Assembly: GCF_000764305.2 (NCBI RefSeq)
Contig: NW_025947040.1
Span: forward strand, 1 to 64,000
Length of the DNA stretch: 64,000 nucleotides
Direction: 5' to 3'
Source of the DNA: Hyalella azteca
Taxonomy: Eukaryota > Arthropoda > Malacostraca > Amphipoda > Hyalellidae
The notes under the pieces were generated by a model that worked only from the letters and a program-made list of their open reading frames with translations, had not been told where the DNA came from and did not search any database. Positions 55,945 through 64,000 of this stretch are shown piece by piece. Numbering within the stretch: position 1 is the stretch's first letter; the number at the start of each line of letters is the position of its first letter. Both the position numbers and the translations under genes were made by a program.

Positions 55945-57479
55945 TTTTACACTAATTAGTAGTAACTAAAAAAATTCAAAATTCCTTTTTTGAATAGAAA
56001 TGTTTTGCGCAAGTTTTTTTGTATTTAAATAATCTATTATTTAACAGAACGTACGGTATTTACTGAAAGTGCAATATTTTTAATCACTTGACAGGCAGTG
56101 ACAGTAATTGTTTCATCATTTCAAGAAAAAACCTAAGAATAATTTTCTAATTATGAAATCATAGGAGTAGCTTTATACAATTGATCTCACACACAGACTA
56201 AGCTGAAGAGAATGGCTTTTGAATTTCTAAAAATTAAAACAATAAAAAATACATTTTTAAACATGCATATAAAAGATCATTTGCAAGATTTGGTTAGACT
56301 TAATTTTAAAATAGTCTGTAAAAAATCTAGTACAAAAATTAAAATTTATTTACTTTCAATCTGCCAATGCTTCACAGTTCACAAGCAAGGAAAATACCTT
56401 CTTTCCAAGCCATGACTGTAGCCTTCTTGCCATTTTTGGAGTGGTGGTACCATTACGTCTCATTAGATCCACCATAGATTTTTTTATCTTACAGCCACTA
56501 TTTGCAAAAGTGACAGCAAGTTTCCAACACTTTTGTCATAACTGGTAACTAGTGGTCTGTGCAGCATTGAGGGATTTTGCAACCTATGGAAGTATGCAAG
56601 ATATTTTACTGTTCAATTCTTCATTTTCTAATTAACTTTGTGAATCGCAATTTGTGTATGTTGTATTGTATTGCACAGCCTGCTTGGAGAAAATAGCAAC
56701 TTTGCCATTTTTGGTACCATGACATTGACACATGTAATGTATAGTTGATTCTAAATATTAAATCTTGAAAAGTAATTAAATATTATAGTATTTGGTAGAA
56801 GTTAACTTTACAGTTTGAGTAGATGAGTAGATTAAAAAATAAAGTAATTATAAAAAATATGTGGTTGGACATTATGACTACCATAGACTCCACTAGTAGT
56901 TGCAAGATCAAAACAATTTTGTAGATAGGATACTACTATTTCATAATTAAATGAAGCCCACAAATCTATCATCTGACAAGTTACCCAGCATAAAATGAGT
57001 GTTAATTTTTATTGGCAAGCAGCAAGTTGAGTGCAGACTTTGCATGTTCAGTCTGCAGACGCCAGTCACAGACTCACATAGTCAGCAGTATTGCAGTAAG
57101 AGGATAACACTAACAGTAAGCAGCTGACACTGACAACTGAGTGCAACCGTGGCAGCTCGAATGTCATCGATGGTGATTGTAATATTGCAGTTTCAGGCAG
57201 AAAATATATTCAGACTCACAGCCTTTATGCTGAAATCAAGTAGAAATTGGTTGGTTGGTTGTGCAAGCAGCTACTTTCCACTAACCGGCACCTCCTCCTT
57301 GAGTATTTTTTTTAATATTGATTTTTAGGCTTTGGGTATGCAGGCAGCACACCTCCCAGCCTGAGCACAACTGGGATTTTGGACACTTCACTTTTAGATC
57401 TCTTTACCTTCTAGCACCTCCACCAGCCAGTGTGACAGTAAATTGTGAAAAGAAAAGGTACAATTAGGCTTGATAGAAT
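55945..57479. other. Upstream of gatC, no other gene seen
   Basis: AT-rich. The gatC promoter should lie within the first few hundred bases but has no clear motif. A CAGTCTGCAGACGCC patch near 57050 and a GCAG-rich patch near 57340 have no recognised origin. Confidence 0.4.
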
Positions 57480-58185
57480 ATTTACAGCCTGGTCACCATA
57501 TTGCAGTTAAGCAAATGTTGACATAGATGTCGGATGGCAGCAGTGCGTCTCCTCATTGGGGCATCCCCACCATTAAGAGCTGAGGAGAGATCCCAGAGTA
57601 GAGAAAGGCCCTCCATCCAATCTAGTACAGAAATCCCTTTGCTGGTTGATGAATTGCGTGCAGTGCAGGATGAAGTGCCTTCACATAGCATACTGGACAG
57701 TTACTAGAGTCAGCTACAGAGCTAAGTTGAATTCGGCCAGATGAGCTTTGACACCAGCATGCCCCAGGCATAGACGTAACAAAGCGCATTCAACTGAGCG
57801 TGGCAGCGATCCATAATCCACATAGGATATCTCAGGTCCCAAACTTCTTCAGAAGGTCCCTTTTCCAGTTTCTGGTACATCAGCAGACCATTGGTGAGCC
57901 CATTCTTGATTGGTGAGTGACTTCATGGAGCAGATCCATTCCTCAAAGCACAGTTGAGATCTTTCTGTGCAGTTGTTAGAGTGTGCAAGGTTTGCTACTC
58001 TGTCTGCCACTGCATTTCCACATATACCACTGCGACCTCTGATCCAGCAATGTCCACTCTGTTAAGTCCCTTGACCAGCATCAACTCCTGTATCTCGAAG
58101 ACAATTGTGTGATATGAGGGCCCCAATGAATAAGACAAAAGCTGCAAAGCAGACCTTGACTCTCCACAGATACATCTAAACAATT
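57480..58185 (-). mobile_element. Dead LINE 3' fragment with RNase H remnant
   Basis: Minus-strand pieces in shifting frames: GESRSALQLLSYSLGP (start of an RNase H-like domain, D replaced by E in the SDSRSAL motif), a broken GHCWIRGRSGICGNAVADRV (its C-terminal motif), then ALLRLCLGHAGVKAHL and a tail with HFILHCTQF. This order (RNase H, then the H.H/C tail) is that of Jockey/I-type LINEs carrying RNase H. It is frameshifted and lacks the reverse transcriptase. A different family from the LINE at 5.7-7.4 kb. Confidence 0.7.
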
Positions 58186-60220
58186 ACAATTATAATTATA
58201 ATTGTAATAATTACAATTATAATTATAAACTATATATAAAATAATTAAATGCAGTGAATGGATATAAAATATTTGAATTGTGCACATGTTTATTTCAAAC
58301 AGTGTTAGCTTTTCTCATAACTTGAGTCTCGTTTCAAGTTGTATGAGGTTTGTTTGGTTATCGTTCAGTTTATGTTTAGTATTGGTACCATGAACATGCC
58401 ATTGAGCATTTACAATAACCTTGTCCACTGCAAGCTTCATATCAGCAGCCTTATAGCATTTCTTCTGTATCTGTAAGCTTACAGGACAGCGTATAATTTC
58501 ATGCCATTTTAATTGAGTTAAGTGAATTTACTATAAAAAAATCATGAAAAACATACCTGAAACAGAAAGGAATGTTTCAGTGACAACCATCATATGTTTT
58601 GGAGAAATAAATCATAGTTTAGTTCAATTACTTTTCATTCTATGATGCCTGGTGCACAATTCTATACATGACATTCTACGCACAATTTTGTGATGACCGA
58701 TGATGCACTAATTTTTCAATCAGTGAAATTTTTTTTGCTGAGCAAGGTAAATTTGATCAATATTCTGTTTTTAATCTATTTTTTCTTAACTGGAGCCTTT
58801 GCTGGCTGAGATTCTACTGTAAATATGTTTTTGGGGGTGTCCCGAGTAGCCCCACCGTGCGGAAATGGCCACCATTTTTTTGGATTGAGGTATGCAAATT
58901 CCGTGAATAAAGTTTTCATGCTGACACTTGTCTGCCACTTTTTAACTACAGACCTTAGCATAAGTAACTTTACAAAATATCATTTTCACCCTTTTTTTCA
59001 GGAATTTTTCAAACCTAGTAAATGTAGTTTTTTTAACTTCCTTTATACTACATAGATAGGAAAAATGTTGACGTTTATGCCACTATATTTAGTTTTGCAA
59101 TATTTCAATTAGTTTTGCTACTAAAACAGTTTTACACCGTGTCGGAGGACTGCCCCGAGTTACCCCACCCATCCCAAGTACTAGCCCCAGCCCCCAGTTG
59201 ACGGTATAGCACTATAGCTTGTGGTTTTCAGCTTCTTTGTATATGAAATTAATTGCTGCCCTCTTGTGAGGTTGGCTGACATAAGCTCAGTACAGGATTA
59301 GGTAGGAGTTTACAGGGAACAAAATTCAACAAATATTAGTAAATGAAATGAGTTACTGCTAATGTAATTTTGATAAGTAGGGCTGCTAATGTAACAACCT
59401 TGATTAAAAAAATAATAAATAAATAAAAAACTAGATGATCTACTTGTTAAATCAAAACATACGTATATCAGCACTTTTATTCAGCAGTTGCCATGCATCA
59501 ACAATTTTATCATGCTTGCATATATACAGGCATAATACAGCATTCCAACTTCCAAGGCGCTCATCCAAAGATCACTTAGCCTACCTGACTTTAAAATAAA
59601 TACATTGAAAAATTGAGAGATCAATGAATTATTATGAAGTGACATTCGAATGCAGGGTTAACAAAATCCGGTTTAATTCAATAATCTAAGTCATCCTACC
59701 ATAGTGGCAAAGCAGAGAGTTTTTTAGACTCTCCCTCAAGTTCATTTTTGAGTCCTATATGTAGACCAGTTAAGTATCCTGGATACCTGCATTATCCTAC
59801 ATATGAAACTGTCAAACTGGTTTAAATCATGAGTAAATGAGGAAATTAAAAATGAACTGATTCTAAAAATTCTGTGGTTTGTCACTATGCATCCTACGTT
59901 CTTCTACCAACGTCCAGTTGTCCACCAAGAAACAATCACAAGCAAATCATCTCCCAGCCTGAGGCTGAAATGTCAAAAATAAAACTAGAGCTCCTAGACT
60001 CGCTGTCGCACATTTCAAAAAAATTGAATTATTAATGATCAACATGAAGGAATTGAAGAAACCTAGATAAGCTGGCGGTCAACTTTTTTTTATCTATGCC
60101 TACATAGGCTACATTTACTTACGACAAAAGCAGGCAACTAACGTAGCTATGCAGGAAACTTAACGAAAGAGCGGAAAAAATATTTTTTGCATATGCACTT
60201 ATTGCCATCACCGTCAAACC
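58186..60220. other. No host gene seen
   Basis: Starts with an AATTATAATTATAATTG-type simple repeat (58180-58230). The rest is AT-rich; a patch at 58800-58960 and CCCGAGTTACCCCACC at 59150-59170 look like remnants of a transposon but are not assignable. Confidence 0.4.
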
Positions 60221-60229
60221 ATCAAGTGA

Positions 60230-60480
60230 TACTATTTTATCCTTGACTAATAGCGTCGCCGCACGGGCGACATTCAAAAATATAATAACCGTGGAATCTT
60301 CCCGGCTGCTCGAGGTTGGCTCAAGTGAATGTTTACCAAAGAAAGTGCGCGCCACCATATCGCAAGCACTGAATACACAAAAGTTCTCGAGCCGTAACTG
60401 GACTATTAGCAGCGAACGCCATACTCTCGCTTGATTTGTGTCGATGGAGTGACTAACGCGGGAAAAATTTCGCATTCGCG
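60230..60480 (-). other. CpG-rich segment, possible first exon of an unknown gene
   Basis: CpG is frequent here, unlike its flanks. On the minus strand a start codon at about 60423 reads MAFAANSPVTARELLCIQCL, then RYGGAHFLW, running into TTTG|GTAAAC, a possible donor. A longer open frame in another register covers the same bases. I do not recognise either product. Confidence 0.25.
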
Positions 60481-60664
60481 AAGTTTTATATTTTTTCGGA
60501 GGTGGAGTGGTAATTAGCCACTTTACTTTAATATTTTACTATCCGCTTTCATGAACTGGCGCTGAAACGCAGCTGCTTAATTTAATTATAATTTACAAAT
60601 GACGACCATGTCTTTTCCTTATCATCGTGCAGCGAACCTCCAGTCTCGTCATATTCCTCCTGCG

Positions 60665-60990
60665 CGTATATAGTCCATTCATAGCTACTCTCTGGCTCTC
60701 ACGCAGATTAGGTCCTAACCCCTGCTATCATTAGTCCATTATACATACGTTCATTAGAAAATATTTTTATCTATAAAATTGTACGCTATTCTTTCTTGAA
60801 GGTTCCTGCCTTCACTTCTATTGTAGTTCCCACTTTCTTCGCCCACTCAGAATTTTCCTAAGCTCCATTTCTGCATTATTGCTCTATGACATCTCGCTCA
60901 TTAGTGTAAGATCACGACGAGCTCAACTATCTTCTTTTCGAGATGTCCACGCAGGGTAGACTTAAAGCCACTTAAAGCCTCCCAAACATA
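60665..60990. repeat. 330-bp direct repeat, copy 1
   Basis: Begins CATAGCTACTCTCTGGCTCT and ends GCCTCCCAAACATACAT. Very similar to 61322-61645; about ten differences noticed. Confidence 0.95.
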
Positions 60991-61321
60991 CATGGGGTAA
61001 CTTAGACCACTTTTTTTTTATAAATGATGCCATTTTTTACTAGCTAAAAATAAGCCCTGAATCAAACGGCTTGGATCTCTTCGGACCTACACCAATCAGC
61101 CGTGCACCACTCGGCTTTGTCCTCTTCCGGCCTTGACCACAACCTGCCGTGTTCTGTTCCAAAATTTATCGTCCTTCGACAAGTGGCCGTTCGACCGAGG
61201 GCTGGTTCGACCCACGGCCTAGATACGGACGGCTTGAAGTGTTGTAGGCTACGTTCCGGAAGGCAGGAATCATGATGGTCCATTACAGCCAGGGCAGTGG
61301 TGGTCTTCGGCAGGCGACCCC
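60991..61321. other. GC-richer spacer between the 330-bp repeats
   Basis: 61060-61310 has higher GC than the surroundings and an open minus frame of 73 codons without recognisable features. It may be an inserted unit or the remainder of the original duplicated segment. Confidence 0.4.
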
Positions 61322-61645
61322 ATTCATAGCTACTCCCTGGCTCTCCCTCCCGCAGATTAGGTCCTAACCCGTGCTATCATTAGTCCATTATACATATGTT
61401 CATTAGAAAATATTTTTATCTATAAAATTGTACGCTATTCTTTCTTGAAGTTTCCTGCCTTCACTTCTATTGTAGTTCCCACTTTCTTCGCCCACTCAGA
61501 ATTTTCCTAAGCTCTATTTCTGCGTTATTGCTCTATGACATCTCACTCATTAGTGGAAGATCACAACGAGCTCAACTATCTTCTTTTCGAGATGTCCACG
61601 CAGGGTAGACTTAAAGCCACTTAAAGCCTACCAAACATACATAGC
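61322..61645. repeat. 330-bp direct repeat, copy 2
   Basis: Begins CATAGCTACTCCCTGGCTCT and ends GCCTACCAAACATACAT, matching 60665-60990. Confidence 0.95.
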
Positions 61646-62039
61646 AAGCAACTTTTAAGTGCATCTTAACTTGAATTAATATCTAAACATATATAGGCGT
61701 GAAATAAAATTTATAATGAGTCTTCTGTTAACAAACGAATATGCTCTAATCACTGTATTTAACGATAAATTTCGTTTTTACTTGAAGAATTCTCAACAAT
61801 ATTTCCATTGCTTCATGAGAAATACATTCAAATTAATGAACAATGAGACAATTTTCCATCAATAACACAGGACAAGATGACAATTTTTGATGGGTAGCTA
61901 TCATACTTTGAACTTGACTGAAGACTCGAGCAAAAGCGACCACTTCCTCAGGTTCTAAACAAAAAACTACATTGGATACCATTTTGTTCCAATCACATAG
62001 CACAACTACAACAGAAATAAATGACCACAAAACAAAACA

Positions 62040-62403
62040 AAATCGTAAACGCTGGCCGAAGTCACCCCGGCGGCCGAAGTCACCCCAGTTGTTGCATCTT
62101 GTAAGGGAAGGTTTTGAGGTCATATTTGAGGACTCTACGCATTGATGTCTGAATGACTCTTGGTTCTGCAGCTGAGCGACTGGGGTTTCTCCTCAACTTC
62201 TCCCTCGTGTTTTTGACCAATCGTTTTGTTCGGACACTTCGTTTCCTTCCTTGGCCAGGTCGATTGCATGTTTCACCAGTTTCCTTGATTTTTTATACTA
62301 CCTTTCACACAGTTTCACGAAGAGTTTGGAGCTTTTTTGCAATGACGGAATTACTCTTGCCTTTTTCATGAAGGGATATAATTGCATTTCTATCTACTGC
62401 CAT
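62040..62403 (-). pseudogene. Tc1/mariner-superfamily transposase N-terminal fragment
   Basis: From ATG 62401-62403 the minus strand reads MAVDRNAIISLHEKGKSNSV, a helix-turn-helix segment, then two in-frame stops (TGA, TAA) and on to TCNRPGQGRKRSVRTKRLVK and MRRVLKYDLKTFPYKMQQL. This is the paired-type DNA-binding part of a Tc1/mariner (IS630) transposase; the DDE/D catalytic part is missing. Just past the fragment an 18-bp unit (GGCGGCCGAAGTCACCCC) is duplicated. Inactive. Confidence 0.8.
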
Positions 62404-62595
62404 AAGTAATAGCAAATTTAGACACCTTAGACTTCTGCAATATAAAATAGTTGAACCAATGGATGATATTAAGCTTCATTATAAAAGAAAAGTCTCCTAG
62501 AAACTAATTTATTTCTATATAGCAAACATCCGTTGCCATAAATATGGCGGACCCTGTATAAGTTAATAAATGAAAGTGTTATGTTACAGTGTTAT

Positions 62596-62715
62596 GTGGT
62601 TACAGTTCAGAGTACCAAGATTGGAGCAGAGAGGCGCGGGTTCGATCCCAGCTCTGTGCGCCAGTTTCTGGTCAGAATCGGCAAGGAGGCCGGGCGGTTA
62701 AGCACAGCAGAATTG
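62596..62715 (+). mobile_element. tRNA-derived SINE, copy 4, truncated
   Basis: Starts TGGTTACAGTTCAGAGTACC, box B GGCGCGGGTTCGATCCC, ends abruptly at AGCACAGCAGAATTG, where the Penelope-like sequence begins. Both ends are shortened against copy 3. Confidence 0.8.
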
Positions 62716-63492
62716 AGCTTCATTGTTAGTTCGGTTTTCTCTCGATCGGTAATTTGATATTTCAGTGTCAACTGTTCTATTTGAAAACCCATTATTCACT
62801 AGAATTTGTTTACACGATCTGAGTACAGTTTTTAAATCACTCTCGGATGTGCAGGTCTTGAAAGCTCTTGATACGAGAGAGCGCAATGTGCTGGTTTTAT
62901 AGCGCTGCGGGCATTCACTTTTTTCGTTAAGCACTTTCCCGACATCGGTAGGTTTTCGGTAAACATTAGTGACAAAGGAATTATTTGCAATTCGCACTAA
63001 TATGTCTAGGAATGGCAATTTGTGATTTTGTCCAATTTCATGGGTAAAAGTCAAGACTGATTCATGTTCCAAAGCTCTTCGCAGTTTGATCAAGTGCTCT
63101 TCGTCTCGTATGACAACAAAAATGTCATCTACGTATCTGCAGTAAAGCTTAGACTTGATCTGTGTATTGAGTAACACTCGATTTTCCAGTTCACACATAT
63201 AGGATTCTGCAAAAGTTGGTCCCAGAGGGCATCCCATGGCAACGCCGTTAATTTGTCGGTAAATTTTGTTATCATGAGTCCGGAAGGGATATTCTGAAGT
63301 ACAGAGGCGAAGAAGGTCAATTAAGATCTTTTTTGGTATAGATGGGACTGGCAGGGTTTCGTGCGAATACACATGCTTCATGATAATTTCTAACGTTTCT
63401 TCGGTTGGTACATTAGTGAACAAACTAGTAACATCCAGCGAACCTAGCAGGCCAGGGGCCGGATTATCGAAACTTCGTAACTCTTTGTACAT
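62716..63492 (-). mobile_element. Penelope-like element reverse transcriptase fragment
   Basis: An uninterrupted minus-strand frame of about 260 codons. It has LLGSLDVTSLFTNVP (motif A region), INGVAMGCPLGPTFAE (motif B), CRYVDDIFVV (catalytic YVDD), HKLPFLDILV and NVYRKPTDVGK. This set, with DVTSLFTN and YRKPT, is that of Penelope-like elements. The GIY-YIG endonuclease that should follow the reverse transcriptase is cut off by the SINE junction at 62715, and the N-terminus is missing beyond 63492. No stop codons, so it may be relatively young. Confidence 0.85.
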
Positions 63493-64000
63493 ATGACAAA
63501 AAAGTTACGTGTTACGTAAGTACACCCTAATTTTGGCATTGTCAAAACTTTCGTACGCAAGACATAGCTAAAAGCGTATTATCAAAACCATCTTGCTAAC
63601 TGACCAATCAGAGGCTTTGGATTTGCTCTTCCTATAGCTCCAGTAAGCTCCTCTCGACCAGTGCGCTGTGCGCTTAGATGAAAGCAGAATGTGTGGTGTC
63701 AGCGGCATTTGCGGTGCCTGACTAGGGTGTATTTGGATAGATGAGCGAGACGTTATCCATATAGCAATGCACTTGTGATTATTAACTGAAATTTCTTGCA
63801 ATAAGGGCAAATACATGCATTATTCCCATTCAAAATTAGAAGAATTTTTAGAAGGTTACAAAGAATTTAGAAAATTTTGTAAATTGGAGTTGCGACTGAC
63901 ATAAAAAGAAATAAATTTGTTTACAGAGCTGGAAAAATGGTTGGCTTGTCAACCTCAATATAATTTTGAATCAAAAAGGCATCAATATATTGTTCAAGTG
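63493..64000. other. No feature seen
   Basis: Sequence right of the Penelope fragment. No match to the missing N-terminal part was recognised; a short open frame at 63568-63816 has no features. Confidence 0.4.

Noticed and set aside
1..64000. CRISPR array, operon or phage-like system
   Set aside because: The regular repeats are contiguous minisatellites without unique spacers, and genes have introns; the window is eukaryotic.

Overview
Eukaryotic genomic DNA, almost certainly from an arthropod and most likely an insect. It is AT-rich, has long introns, and is full of minisatellites and decayed transposons. There are no bacterial-type genes. Two host genes can be read, both on the minus strand and both split into short exons with phase-matched GT-AG junctions.

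(1) Troponin I (insect wupA/TnI) fills about 46.5 kb down to 9.5 kb. The pieces in order are: a CCAAT-rich promoter and non-coding exon 1 (about 46.35-46.6 kb), a start exon MSDEEY (41.7 kb) and a possible alternative start exon MADE (41.35 kb), an acidic exon (38.6 kb), charged coiled-coil exons (34.5, 31.6 and 31.1 kb), three alternative versions of one 101-nt exon (27.0, 26.0 and 25.5 kb), and the exons for the conserved C-terminal half (20.4 and 19.0 kb). Past the usual end of TnI the frame continues through small exons (18.4, 15.3 and 13.1 kb) into a 270-nt Pro/Ala/Glu-rich exon (12.3-12.5 kb) and a Gly/Trp-containing terminal exon (9.5 kb). Every junction keeps the frame, giving a predicted protein of about 378 residues. 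That architecture resembles the 'heavy troponin' (TnH) of Lethocerus flight muscle, a TnI with a Pro-Ala-rich tail. A short form of about 220 residues is possible by reading through the donor at 19,018.

(2) gatC, subunit C of the mitochondrial glutamyl-tRNA(Gln) amidotransferase, has four exons between 55.9 and 52.1 kb. Its ends carry minisatellites that duplicate its own splice donors and C-terminal coding sequence.

Layout: 0-9.5 kb is downstream of TnI, with a duplicate of a TnI intron/exon block, a 26-bp minisatellite, a dead LINE, SINE-like elements and a hairpin. 9.5-46.6 kb is TnI, with a minisatellite in almost every long intron. 46.6-52.1 kb is intergenic, with SINEs and dispersed repeats. 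52.1-56 kb is gatC. 56-64 kb holds LINE, Tc1/mariner and Penelope-like fragments, a 330-bp duplication and one CpG-rich segment that could be a first exon. The two genes share no obvious pathway. The most interesting items are the TnH-type tail and how its main exon sits in an indel between two copies of a duplication, the alternative TnI starts and ends, and the splice-site minisatellites of gatC.
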